A stretch of 9,625 bases of DNA from Actinomycetota bacterium. Lineage in GTDB: Bacteria; Actinomycetota; Acidimicrobiia; Acidimicrobiales; Iamiaceae. The position numbers and the translations under genes are program-made. The notes beneath the pieces are model-generated. The model saw only the letters and a program-made list of their open reading frames with translations, made no database searches and was not told the origin of the DNA. Positions 1-5,872 of this stretch are shown here, in pieces. Each line of letters opens with the position of its first letter. Within the stretch, counting starts at the first letter, position 1. The stretch is from contig JADGOP010000058.1 of NCBI GenBank assembly GCA_017882935.1, positions 1 to 9,625 of the forward strand, read 5' to 3'.

Positions 1-1379
1 CCGGCGCGAAGTACTTCATGAACTACGTCGAGCGGCAGCTGGTGACGCGCTACCACCTCACCAACGACCAGATCTTCAACGGTGGCCTGCGCATCTACAC
101 CACGCTCGACCCCTCCATGCAGCAGGCGGCCTACAACGCGGTCACGTCCACCCTCGACTGGCAGGGCCACCCGGCCGGTGCCCTCGTGGCCATCGACAAG
201 TCGGGCCAGGTCAAGGCCATGATGGGCGGGACGAACTTCGACGACACCACCGACAAGTTCGCCAAGGTGAACTTGGCGGTGGGCCCCGACGGCGGCGGCT
301 CGCGACGGTCGTCGGGCTCCACGTTCAAGGCGTTCGCGCTGGCCGAGGCCGTGCACGAGGGGTACTCGATCGGGTCGATCGTGCCGGCGCCGTTCACGCA
401 GGTCTACCCCGACATCATCGAGAACGGCCAGCCCTACAAGATCAACGCCGACTGCTGCGACAGCGGCAGCACCACCATCGCCGACGGGATCAAGTTCTCG
501 GTCAACACCGCGTACTTCAACATCATGCGGGCGCTCGGCCCCGCCAAGGTCGACCTCATGGCCCGGCGGCTCGGGGTGCAGTCGCCCGACCTGCTGCACC
601 CGGTGCCGGCCCACGTGCTCACCACGCCGGTGACCGTGCTCGACATGGCGTCGGCCTACTCCACGTTTGCCGACAAGGGCGTGCACACCGACCCCGTCGT
701 GATCTCACGGGTCGAGGACGCCAACGGCAACGTGCTGCTGACCAACACGCCCAAGCGCACCGTGATCCTGAGCAAGGACGAGAACGGCAAGGTCGTCTAC
801 GCCATGCAGCAGGTGATCAAGGGCGGCACCGGCACCAACGCCGACATCGGTCGCCCCGCGGCCGGCAAGACCGGCACCAACGGCAGTGGCAGCGACCAGG
901 ACAGCGGCAACCGCGACGCCTGGTTCGACGGCTACGTGCCGGGCTTCACCGCAGCAGTGTGGATGGGCAACATCGACAACTCGGTGATGCCCGCGAGCAT
1001 CCAGGGAGCCACCTTCCCGTCGGAGATCTGGCGCAAGTTCATGTCGGCGGTCCTCGTGAACACGCCGCCCGCCGACTTCCCTCCGGATCCCACCGACCTC
1101 TGGGGCGGGAAGTACCTCACGAGCTGGGGCGGCACCCAGGGCACCTACACCTTCCAGGGGCAGGGCAACACCGGCACCGACACGGGCTCGGGCCCGTCGA
1201 CCACCACGGGCTCGAACGGTCAGGGCCCGTCCACCACCACCGGGGGCGGTCCGGCCACGACGCAGGCCCCGGCCACCACGTCGGCGCCGGGCACCACGTC
1301 GCCCCCGGTCACGCAGGGCCCGCCGCCCACCACGGCAACGGCGCCACCACCGGCGAACGCGCGCGCCCCGTCAGGCTGA
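1..1379 (+). CDS. ponA: Class A penicillin-binding protein, 3' part (transpeptidase domain and C-terminal tail)
   Basis: This is a peptidoglycan synthase of the class A PBP type, acting on the outer face of the cell membrane, where it cross-links stem peptides. The frame is open from base 3, so the first ATG at 18 is internal and the glycosyltransferase (GT51) domain lies before the window. Seen, numbering from the Met at 18: the linker typical of class A enzymes (GLRIYTTLDP, about residues 23-32), the active-site tetrad STFK (S101, K104), the SxN motif SVN (161-163) and the KTGT motif (284-287). All three catalytic motifs are intact and correctly ordered. Residues 384-453 form a Thr/Pro/Gly-rich tail with two GPSTTTG repeats, common in actinobacterial PBPs and probably disordered. 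A vicinal Cys pair (146-147) lies between the first two motifs. Class A is inferred from the linker, since GT51 itself is not visible; the symbol is by analogy with ponA1. Confidence 0.93.
   Translation, partial: GAKYFMNYVERQLVTRYHLTNDQIFNGGLRIYTTLDPSMQQAAYNAVTSTLDWQGHPAGALVAIDKSGQVKAMMGGTNFDDTTDKFAKVNLAVGPDGGGSRRSSGSTFKAFALAEAVHEGYSIGSIVPAPFTQVYPDIIENGQPYKINADCCDSGSTTIADGIKFSVNTAYFNIMRALGPAKVDLMARRLGVQSPDLLHPVPAHVLTTPVTVLDMASAYSTFADKGVHTDPVVISRVEDANGNVLLTNTPKRTVILSKDENGKVVYAMQQVIKGGTGTNADIGRPAAGKTGTNGSGSDQDSGNRDAWFDGYVPGFTAAVWMGNIDNSVMPASIQGATFPSEIWRKFMSAVLVNTPPADFPPDPTDLWGGKYLTSWGGTQGTYTFQGQGNTGTDTGSGPSTTTGSNGQGPSTTTGGGPATTQAPATTSAPGTTSPPVTQGPPPTTATAPPPANARAPSG
1165..1376 (+). repeat. Low-complexity Thr/Pro/Gly-coding tract in the PBP tail
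   Basis: The last ~70 codons of the PBP are almost all Thr, Pro, Gly, Ser and Ala. The segment GPSTTTG occurs twice about 10 residues apart, and related PATT/PGTT units follow. It is a degenerate coding repeat with no conserved domain. Confidence 0.7.
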
Positions 1380-1482
1380 CGCCCGCGGGACGCCCACCCG
1401 GCTTCTTCGAACGGAAGTCCACCCGGGCGGGGGCATTCGCTTCAAAGAAGGCCGCTCGGATCGGGGGGGGGCGGGGGGCTGG
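1380..1482. other. Convergent intergenic spacer with G-runs
   Basis: This gap separates the PBP stop from the CxxC protein stop. I found no strong terminator: only weak short pairings such as CTTC-AAA-GAAG (1440-1450). A run of nine G, one C and six G lies at 1463-1478. Confidence 0.5.
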
Positions 1483-1662
1483 TCAGCCGGCCGCGGGCTG
1501 GTGCGGGTAGATCGTGCGGCAGGGCACGCACCACACCTCGACCTCGTCGAGGCGGGTGATGCGCTCCTCGCGCTCGGACGTGGCCGCCTCGATGTAGATG
1601 CGGTGCACCGCCAGCAGCCCGTCGGTGGGGTCTCCGCAGCTCTCGCACGCCGTGTCAGCCAT
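1483..1662 (-). CDS. Small protein with two CxxC pairs (putative zinc ribbon), 59 aa
   Basis: This is a short acidic protein of unknown function with cysteines at 6, 9, 45 and 48 (CESC and CVPC), a spacing that suggests one zinc site tying both ends of a small domain. The middle (about 16-44) includes LLAVHRIYIEAA and a charged stretch rich in Glu and Arg, then VWCVPCRTIYPH. The start at 1662 gives a compact protein beginning MADTACESCG; the frame extends upstream to 1806, but that extension is Arg/Pro-rich, overlaps the panB promoter region and panB itself, and looks non-coding. No good Shine-Dalgarno precedes 1662. A TANNNT element (TAGCGT, 1675-1670 on the minus strand) sits where a -10 box would give a leaderless transcript, which is common in actinobacteria. 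It lies convergent to the PBP gene and divergent from panB. I recall similar short CxxC/CRTxYPH proteins as uncharacterised actinobacterial hypotheticals; no function is assigned. Confidence 0.72.
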   Translation of the reverse strand: MADTACESCGDPTDGLLAVHRIYIEAATSEREERITRLDEVEVWCVPCRTIYPHQPAAG

Positions 1663-1707
1663 GGCGCCCACGCTACCGAGGCGGCCCCGCGGCGCGTCGG
1701 GACCGAG

Positions 1708-1738
1708 TTGGAGCACCGCTGGACGGCATGGGTACGAT
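1708..1738 (+). promoter_or_regulatory. Candidate panB promoter
   Basis: TTGGAG (1708-1713) and TACGAT (1733-1738) resemble -35 and -10 hexamers with a 19-nt spacer. TACGAT fits the actinobacterial TANNNT -10 pattern. The pair lies 50 nt before the panB start in the divergent intergenic region. The spacer is a little long and the -35 matches only its first half, so this is a candidate only. Confidence 0.4.
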
Positions 1739-1775
1739 TCAGGGGACCGCTGGCAGCCACCTCGGCGCTGGACGG

Positions 1776-1781
1776 AAGGAG
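1776..1781 (+). promoter_or_regulatory. panB ribosome binding site
   Basis: AAGGAG ends 6 nt before the ATG at 1788. It decides the panB start against the in-frame ATG at 1728, which would add 20 residues not expected in PanB. Confidence 0.85.
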
Positions 1782-1787
1782 AACCCC

Positions 1788-2666
1788 ATGAGCCCCACCG
1801 CGTCACGCGCGCCGCTCACCGTTCCCGGTGTGCGCGCCCGCAAGGTCCGCACCGGTTCCGAGCCGTTGGTGATGGTCACGGCCTACGACGCGCCGGGGGC
1901 CCGCATGGCCTCCGAGGCAGGCGTCGACCTGATCCTCGTCGGTGACTCGGTGGCCATGGTCGTGCTCGGCTACGACGACACCCTGCAGGTCACGGTCGAC
2001 GACCTCGCGCACCACACCGGGGCGGTGGCCCGCGCCAAGCCCGACTGTGTGATCGTGGCCGACCTGCCGTGGATGAGCTACCACGTGTCGGTCGAGGACA
2101 CCGTGCGCAACGCCGCCGCGCTCATCCGCGCCGGCGCCGTGTCGGTGAAGCTCGAGGGGGGCCGCAAGCGACTGCCCATGGTCCACGCGCTGGTCGACGC
2201 CGAGATCCCGGTGATGGGCCACCTCGGCCTCACCCCTCAGTCCATGCACGCCATGGGCGGCTTCAAGGTGCAGGGCAAGACCCACGAGGCCGCGCTCGAG
2301 CTCGTCGACGACGCCCGCGCGCTGGCCGAGGCCGGTTGCTTCGCCATCGTCCTCGAGGGCGTGCCCGACGAGGTCGCCGCCATGGTCACCGACGCGGTCG
2401 ACGTCCCCACCATCGGCATCGGTGCCGGCCCGGTGTGCGACGGCCAGGTCCTCGTGTTCCACGACGTCCTCGGCATCGAGGACCGCATCCTGCCCAAGTT
2501 CGTGCGCCGCTACGCGTCGCTCAAGGCCGACGGCGTCGAGGCGCTCGGTGCCTACGCGGCCGACGTCCGCTCCGGTCGCTTCCCGTCCGCCGACGAGAGC
2601 TACCACCTCGCCGGTTCCGTGGCCGAGACCCTCGGCCTCTACGGCAGCGGCCGCGCTGCGGGCTGA
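1788..2666 (+). CDS. panB: 3-methyl-2-oxobutanoate hydroxymethyltransferase (ketopantoate hydroxymethyltransferase)
   Basis: PanB transfers a hydroxymethyl group from 5,10-methylenetetrahydrofolate to 3-methyl-2-oxobutanoate, giving ketopantoate, the first committed step to pantothenate and CoA in the cytoplasm. The 292-residue product has the full family length (usually about 260-290) with a short N-terminal extension. Visible family motifs: VMVTAYDAP (28-36), VGDSVAMVVLGYDDT (51-65, metal ligand D53), ADLPWMSY (91-98, D92), VKLEGG (120-125, K121 and ligand E123), MGHLGLTPQ (143-151) and VLEGVP (188-193, catalytic E190), then IGIGAGPVCDGQ (209-220). These match the Mg-binding and catalytic set described for E. 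coli PanB. The ATG at 1788 is preceded by a good AAGGAG. No panC, panD or other pantothenate gene is present here. The next gene starts 6 nt after the stop, so the two are probably co-transcribed. Confidence 0.97.
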   Translation: MSPTASRAPLTVPGVRARKVRTGSEPLVMVTAYDAPGARMASEAGVDLILVGDSVAMVVLGYDDTLQVTVDDLAHHTGAVARAKPDCVIVADLPWMSYHVSVEDTVRNAAALIRAGAVSVKLEGGRKRLPMVHALVDAEIPVMGHLGLTPQSMHAMGGFKVQGKTHEAALELVDDARALAEAGCFAIVLEGVPDEVAAMVTDAVDVPTIGIGAGPVCDGQVLVFHDVLGIEDRILPKFVRRYASLKADGVEALGAYAADVRSGRFPSADESYHLAGSVAETLGLYGSGRAAG

Positions 2667-2672
2667 GGCCCC

Positions 2673-3422
2673 TTGCCCGCCGCCCCGGCGACGGGCGCAC
2701 CACCCGCACCTCGCCGCCTCCGGAGCGCCGCCGCGCTCCTGGCCGTCAGCCTGATCCTCCTGGCCGGCGCCACGGCCTGCAGCTCGTCACCCCCGCGGGG
2801 TCGGGCCGTCGGTCCGGCCACGACCGTGCCGGGCGACGGCGGGCGCCGGCCCCTCCCGGGGTACGGACGGACCGCGGCGCGCGTCACCACCGCGTCTGGC
2901 AGGGTCGTGGCGCTGTGCCTCCTGGTGGCGGCCACGAAGGCGTTGCAGGACCAGGGCCTGATGGGCGTCACCGACCGCACCCTCGGCGGCTACGACGGCA
3001 TGCTCTTCCCCTTCGCCGAGCCGACGGTCACCGAGTTCTGGATGCGCGACACCCCGCAGCCGCTGTCGATCGCCTTCTTCGACGCAGGGGGCCGCTACGT
3101 GTCGTCGACCGACATGGCGCCCTGCGGCTCGGGCACCGACTGCCCGACCTACGCCGCGCGGTCCGCCTACCGCACCGCCGTCGAGGTGCCGCGGGGCCGG
3201 CTCGACGCGTTGGGCCTGGGGGCGGGGTCGACGCTGCGACGCGTGCCCGGCGCCTGCCCGGCCCGGCCGTCACCCGATCCCGGACGCGACGGACGCCGGT
3301 CCTCCGCGGGTAGGGCGCGAAGGACCGGCGTCCGATCGTGGGCCGGTGGTGCGGCTAGGCGACGTAGCCGTTGTTCGAGGTGTGGCGGACCACCCGTCGG
3401 GCGTGCATCAGCAGCCCGCTGA
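2673..3422 (+). CDS. DUF192 family lipoprotein, with an aberrant C-terminal run-on
   Basis: This is a predicted exported lipoprotein with a DUF192 domain, a small beta-rich family of unknown biochemical role. Numbering from the TTG at 2673: an Arg-containing N-region (RRLR, 14-17), a hydrophobic core (19-34) and a lipobox ending ATAC at Cys36 form a lipoprotein signal; a Pro/Gly/Arg linker follows. The DUF192 body spans about 66-190, with GLMG (95-98), GGYDGMLFPF (105-114), FWMRDT (122-127), LSIAFFDAGG (131-140), STDMAPC (145-151) and EVPRGRLDALGLGAGS (171-186). Domain homology and the signal peptide support TTG; no better in-frame start precedes the signal. After about residue 195 the translation becomes Arg-rich with codon use unlike the rest (AGG, CGA, GGA), crosses the 3290-3334 inverted repeat and overlaps 68 bp antisense with the next gene. 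The real protein probably ended near 3260-3290 in the ancestor; stop-codon loss or a sequence error are the alternatives. The gene follows panB by 6 nt. Confidence 0.8.
   Translation: MPAAPATGAPPAPRRLRSAAALLAVSLILLAGATACSSSPPRGRAVGPATTVPGDGGRRPLPGYGRTAARVTTASGRVVALCLLVAATKALQDQGLMGVTDRTLGGYDGMLFPFAEPTVTEFWMRDTPQPLSIAFFDAGGRYVSSTDMAPCGSGTDCPTYAARSAYRTAVEVPRGRLDALGLGAGSTLRRVPGACPARPSPDPGRDGRRSSAGRARRTGVRSWAGGAARRRSRCSRCGGPPVGRASAAR
3290..3334. terminator. Candidate bidirectional terminator, perfect 14-bp inverted repeat
   Basis: CGGACGCCGGTCCT (3290-3303) and its exact reverse complement AGGACCGGCGTCCG (3321-3334) flank a 17-nt loop. It lies about 20 nt downstream of the minus-strand membrane-protein stop (3355) and near the expected end of the DUF192 domain. 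No T-tract follows on either side, as is usual in high-GC genomes. It lies inside the open DUF192 frame, which is odd for a terminator of that gene. Confidence 0.7.
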
Positions 3423-3843
3423 GGACGAGGCCGGCGCCGACGAGGCCCGAGAGCCAGGCGATCCGGTCGCCGAGGGCCCACTTCTCTGCGGTGGTGCCGC
3501 CGAAGTGGATGGCGAGCCCCACGCAGATCAGCAGCGCACCCAGCACGAGCTTGCTGTCACGGTCGCGGCTGGCCGCGGCCGCGAGCGCCAGCAGGCCGAC
3601 CACGAGGGTCACGATGGCGACGACGGGCTTGAAGGGGATCGAGGCGACGGTCACGGCGGGGGCGTGGATGCCGTTGTCGGACCAGTTCACCCGGGCGACG
3701 GCGATGAGCCCGATGAACGTGGCGACACCGCCGGCCACGAGGCCGATGACGCGTGGCAGCACGCTGGTGGAGATGGCCTCGGACTCGGAGTACTCCTGGA
3801 CCGGGGCGTCCTGGTGGCGGTCCTGTCGGGAGAGCACGCGCAT
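3355..3843 (-). CDS. Small integral membrane protein with four predicted helices, function unknown
   Basis: The product is 162 residues with a hydrophilic N-terminus (1-27, charged, RQDRHQDAP) and four hydrophobic segments at about 29-50, 71-91, 98-114 and 129-147. It ends in a basic tail (RRVVRH) that predicts a cytoplasmic C-terminus by the positive-inside rule. I do not recognise a named family; the layout (a helix followed by VARVNWSDNG, then PFKPVVAIVTLVVG) resembles uncharacterised four-helix actinobacterial membrane proteins. The ATG at 3843 is chosen because AGGAAGAA lies a short distance upstream and because the 58 extra in-frame residues up to 4017 are Pro/Arg/Gly-rich and run into the rpsF upstream region. 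It is transcribed divergently from the rpsF operon and convergently to the DUF192 gene. No catalytic motif is visible. Confidence 0.82.
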   Translation of the reverse strand: MRVLSRQDRHQDAPVQEYSESEAISTSVLPRVIGLVAGGVATFIGLIAVARVNWSDNGIHAPAVTVASIPFKPVVAIVTLVVGLLALAAAASRDRDSKLVLGALLICVGLAIHFGGTTAEKWALGDRIAWLSGLVGAGLVLSGLLMHARRVVRHTSNNGYVA

Positions 3844-3966
3844 GGGTTCCGTTCTTCCTGCTGGGGGCGGGGTCGGGGACTCGTTGCCCCCGCTCGGGTG
3901 CCCAGGCGCTGCCCACGGGGCCTGCCGCCAACCAGGATTCCGCCGGGGTGCTGTCACACCCGCTCG

Positions 3967-3985
3967 GCATGATGCATCCCGATGC
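3967..3985. promoter_or_regulatory. Overlapping GCAT/ATGC inverted repeats before rpsF (possible operator)
   Basis: GCAT-G-ATGC (3967-3975) and GCAT-CCCG-ATGC (3974-3985) overlap in the divergent intergenic region, just upstream of the candidate rpsF -10. They could be an operator, but the arms are only 4 bp and may be chance. Confidence 0.2.
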
Positions 3986-4007
3986 GGAACACCCGGCCTT
4001 CTTCCTC

Positions 4008-4013
4008 TACCAT
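4008..4013 (+). promoter_or_regulatory. Candidate -10 element of the rpsF operon
   Basis: TACCAT fits TANNNT with AT at the end. Transcription from it would start near 4020 and give a leader of about 70 nt that includes both hairpins before rpsF. No convincing -35 hexamer is visible at the right distance. Confidence 0.3.
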
Positions 4014-4035
4014 GCACCGGTCCAATCAGACCCTG

Positions 4036-4068
4036 CCCCGCACCGTGCGGGGCCCCGGTGCCACCGGG
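4036..4068 (+). promoter_or_regulatory. rpsF leader: two tandem hairpins, candidate S6:S18 autoregulatory element
   Basis: A 17-nt near-palindrome (4036-4052, arms CCCCGCAC/GTGCGGGG around one C) is followed one base later by CCCGGT-GCC-ACCGGG (4054-4068). The pair ends 7 nt before the GGAGG of rpsF. Both contain CCG triplets in or beside the loop. Known: rpsF mRNA leaders in many bacteria carry an S6:S18-binding motif with a conserved CCG box that represses the operon. The position and the CCG triplets fit, but I cannot confirm that the consensus fold matches, so the assignment is inference. Confidence 0.4.
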
Positions 4069-4075
4069 TCCACAG

Positions 4076-4080
4076 GGAGG
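4076..4080 (+). promoter_or_regulatory. rpsF ribosome binding site
   Basis: GGAGG, within AGGGAGGT, lies 11 nt before the GTG at 4092. It supports the GTG start; the much longer in-frame extension upstream has no S6 homology. Confidence 0.75.
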
Positions 4081-4091
4081 TACTGCTCGCC

Positions 4092-4436
4092 GTGCGAGCC
4101 TACGAACTCATGATCATCGCGGACGGCGAGCTCGAAGAGTCCGCCGTGTCCGGCTGGGTCAACCAGATCACCGCCCAGGTCGAGGCCAAGGGCGGCAGCG
4201 TCGCCACCACCGACAAGTGGGGCAAGCGCCGCTTCGCCTACGAGATCAACAAGAAGACCGAGGGCTACTACATCGTCTTCGAGATCCTGGCCGAGCCGGG
4301 TGCCCTCGACGACCTCGAGCGCAACCTGCGCCTCGCGGACGAGATCGTCCGTCACAAGCTGCTCCGCCTCCCCGATCACGAGGCCGCTCGCCGCGGCCTC
4401 CTCGGCGAGGCCGCCCCGGTCGCCGAGGCCGGGTAA
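4092..4436 (+). CDS. rpsF: 30S ribosomal protein S6
   Basis: S6 binds S18 and the central domain of 16S rRNA in the platform of the small subunit. The 114-residue product begins MRAYELMIIADGEL, the typical S6 first strand, and continues with KWGKRRFAYEINKKTEGYY (about 47-65), the conserved strand-loop with basic residues that contacts rRNA and S18. The C-terminal part (LRLADEIVRHKLLRL) completes the ferredoxin-like fold; the last ~20 residues are an Ala/Glu-rich extension. GTG is the start: an N-terminal MRAYEL is standard in actinobacterial S6 and GGAGG lies upstream. It is the first gene of rpsF-ssb-rpsR-rplI, with ssb starting 14 nt after the stop. The hairpins in its leader may place the operon under S6:S18 feedback. 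Confidence 0.97.
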   Translation: MRAYELMIIADGELEESAVSGWVNQITAQVEAKGGSVATTDKWGKRRFAYEINKKTEGYYIVFEILAEPGALDDLERNLRLADEIVRHKLLRLPDHEAARRGLLGEAAPVAEAG

Positions 4437-4450
4437 GAGGAGGAGATCCG

Positions 4451-4915
4451 ATGCCAGACAACACCGTTACCGTGGTCGGAAACGTCACCCGTGACCCCGA
4501 GCTGCGCTTCACCCCCTCCGGTCAGGCGGTCGCCTCCTTCGGGCTGGCCGTCAACCGTCGGTGGCAGAACCGCTCCAACCAGGAGTGGGAGGAGCAGACC
4601 AGCTTCTTCGACGTGAAGTGCTGGGCGCAGATGGCCGAGAACGTGAGCGAGTCGCTCGCGCGTGGCTCGCGCGTCATCGTCAGCGGCCGCCTCGAGCAGC
4701 GCTCGTGGGAGACCGAGAACGGCGAGAAGCGCTCGAAGATCGAGATCGTCGCCGACGAGGTGGCGCCCAGCTTGCGCTGGGCCACCGCCGACGTGAAGAA
4801 GAACGAACGCCGCGAAGGCGGTTCAGGCGGTCAGGGTGGCGGCGGAAGCGCCCCCCGACCCGTGGCAAACGGACCCGCCGATGGTGGCTGGGACAGCAGT
4901 GAGGAGCCCTTCTGA
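4451..4915 (+). CDS. ssb: Single-stranded DNA-binding protein
   Basis: SSB coats single-stranded DNA as a tetramer during replication, recombination and repair and recruits partners through its C-terminal tip. The 154-residue product has one OB fold (about 1-110): [21 protein letters not shown] (4-24), a strand with [14 protein letters not shown] (52-65) and [16 protein letters not shown] (72-87). A Gly-rich linker follows (122-133) and then the acidic tip WDSSEEPF, which matches the conserved partner-binding tail (DDDIPF type). The linker is short compared with many actinobacterial SSBs. GAGGAGGAGA lies just before the ATG. The stop overlaps the rpsR start in TGATG, so translation is probably coupled. 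Confidence 0.97.
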   Translation: MPDNTVTVVGNVTRDPELRFTPSGQAVASFGLAVNRRWQNRSNQEWEEQTSFFDVKCWAQMAENVSESLARGSRVIVSGRLEQRSWETENGEKRSKIEIVADEVAPSLRWATADVKKNERREGGSGGQGGGGSAPRPVANGPADGGWDSSEEPF

Positions 4916-5358
4916 TGGCAGCCAAGGCAAAGCCGCAGCGCGGCAAGAACAAGGACAACGCGCGCCGCAGCAAGAAGAAGATCAGCATCCTCACCCAGGA
5001 GAAGGTCGAGTACGTCGACTACAAGGACGTCAACCTGCTCCGCCGCTTCACCTCCGACCGTGCCAAGATCCGCGCCCGTCGGGTCACCGGCAACGACGCC
5101 CAGCAGCAGGCCGCCATCGCCCTTGCGGTGAAGAACGCCCGCGAGATGGCGCTCCTGCCGTACAGCAACCGCATCACGCAGCAGCGCTCCAACCGCGACC
5201 GCGGCGATCGCGCCGGCCGGGCCGATGGTCCGCCGCCGCGCCCGACCGCGCCGCCGCCCGGCACCGATGCCCTCGGTGGCGACGAGCTGGACACCGACGA
5301 GGAGGTCTTCGAGACCACCTCGTTCGACGAGAACACCGTCGTCGGAGGTGACGACTGA
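4915..5358 (+). CDS. rpsR: 30S ribosomal protein S18, zinc-ligand-free form with long C-terminal tail
   Basis: S18 pairs with S6 on the 30S platform. The S18 core spans about 20-90: [16 protein letters not shown] (30-45), [10 protein letters not shown] (51-60) and [16 protein letters not shown] (71-86), closely like actinobacterial S18. In zinc-binding S18 the core carries CxxC plus Cys and His; here the aligned residues are S24, T27, D61 and Q64, so this is the zinc-independent (C-minus) type. The protein is 147 residues instead of about 75-90: residues 91-117 are Arg- then Pro-rich and 118-147 strongly acidic (12 Asp/Glu in 30). The tail is in frame, has normal codon use, and its last codons contain the GGAGG for rplI. 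GAGGAG sits 8 nt before the ATG. Start and stop both overlap neighbours in TGATG. A paralogous zinc-binding rpsR may exist elsewhere in the genome. Confidence 0.95.
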   Translation: MAAKAKPQRGKNKDNARRSKKKISILTQEKVEYVDYKDVNLLRRFTSDRAKIRARRVTGNDAQQQAAIALAVKNAREMALLPYSNRITQQRSNRDRGDRAGRADGPPPRPTAPPPGTDALGGDELDTDEEVFETTSFDENTVVGGDD

Positions 5359-5804
5359 TGCACCTCATCCTGCGCGCCGACCTCGACGGAGTCGGCAAGA
5401 AGGGCGACGTCGTCGACGTCGCGGATGGCTACGCCCGCAACTTCCTGTTGCCCAAGGGTCACGCCATCAAGGCCAGCAAGGGTGCCGAGGAGCAGGCGCA
5501 GGCCATGCGCCGCTCGCGCGACATCAAGGACGCCGCCGCCCGCGGTGCCGCCGAAGAGGTGGCCACCCGACTGGTGCCGACCACCATCAAGCTGTCCGCC
5601 AAGTCGGGCCCCGAGGGACGCCTCTTCGGGTCCATCGGCGCCGCGGAGATCGCCTCGGCGATCGTGGAGCAGACCGGCATCGACATCGACCGCAAGCAGT
5701 TGGTGATGGTCGAGCCCATCAAGGAGCTGGGCACCCACACGGTGCCTGCCAAGCTGCACGCCGACGTGGAGTTCCCCGTCACCATCGAGGTCGTCACCCT
5801 CTAG
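5358..5804 (+). CDS. rplI: 50S ribosomal protein L9
   Basis: L9 is a two-domain 23S rRNA-binding protein near the L1 stalk base, reaching out between neighbouring ribosomes. The 148-residue product has the family length. The N-terminal rRNA-binding domain carries the L9 signature (about 13-36): GKKGDVVDVADGYARNF followed by LLPKGHA. A long charged connecting helix (about 40-72) leads to the C-terminal domain, with SGPEGRLFGSIGAAEIASAI (84-103) and HADVEFPVTIEVV (133-146). The ATG at 5358 overlaps the rpsR stop (TGATG), and GGAGG (5344-5348) inside the rpsR tail gives a 9-nt spacing. It is the last gene of the rpsF operon; a bulged hairpin follows 35 nt after the stop. Confidence 0.98.
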   Translation: MHLILRADLDGVGKKGDVVDVADGYARNFLLPKGHAIKASKGAEEQAQAMRRSRDIKDAAARGAAEEVATRLVPTTIKLSAKSGPEGRLFGSIGAAEIASAIVEQTGIDIDRKQLVMVEPIKELGTHTVPAKLHADVEFPVTIEVVTL

Positions 5805-5838
5805 CCACGGTGGCCCGCCGCCGTCGGGCGGTCCACCC

Positions 5839-5872
5839 GGATCCGCGCCCCGCCCGCGGCGGCGCGCGATCC
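5839..5872 (+). terminator. Candidate terminator after rplI, 11-bp stem with one bulge
   Basis: GGATC and CGCGCC (5839-5849) pair with GGCGCG (5861-5866) and GATCC (5868-5872), leaving C5867 as the only bulge and an 11-nt loop. No T-tract follows. It is flanked by two copies of CGGTCCACCC (5829-5838 and 5874-5883). The strong stem directly after the operon suggests termination. Confidence 0.55.

Noticed and set aside
1371..1760. 129-codon minus-strand frame overlapping the CxxC protein
   Set aside because: Arg/Pro/Ser-rich shadow in another frame, without the paired cysteines and overlapping the PBP end.
1803..2606. Antisense 267-codon frame over panB
   Set aside because: Composition (Asp, His, Gly, Val rich) is the mirror of the panB codons; PanB motifs are intact on the plus strand.
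2069..3313. 414-codon plus-strand frame across panB and the DUF192 gene
   Set aside because: Arg/Pro/His-rich out-of-frame translation spanning two well-supported genes.
3346..3972. Plus-strand 208-codon frame over the four-helix membrane protein
   Set aside because: The minus strand has four clear hydrophobic helices and a ribosome binding site; this frame is its shadow.
5019..5759. Antisense frame across rpsR and rplI
   Set aside because: Overlaps two unmistakable ribosomal proteins and shows no domain of its own.
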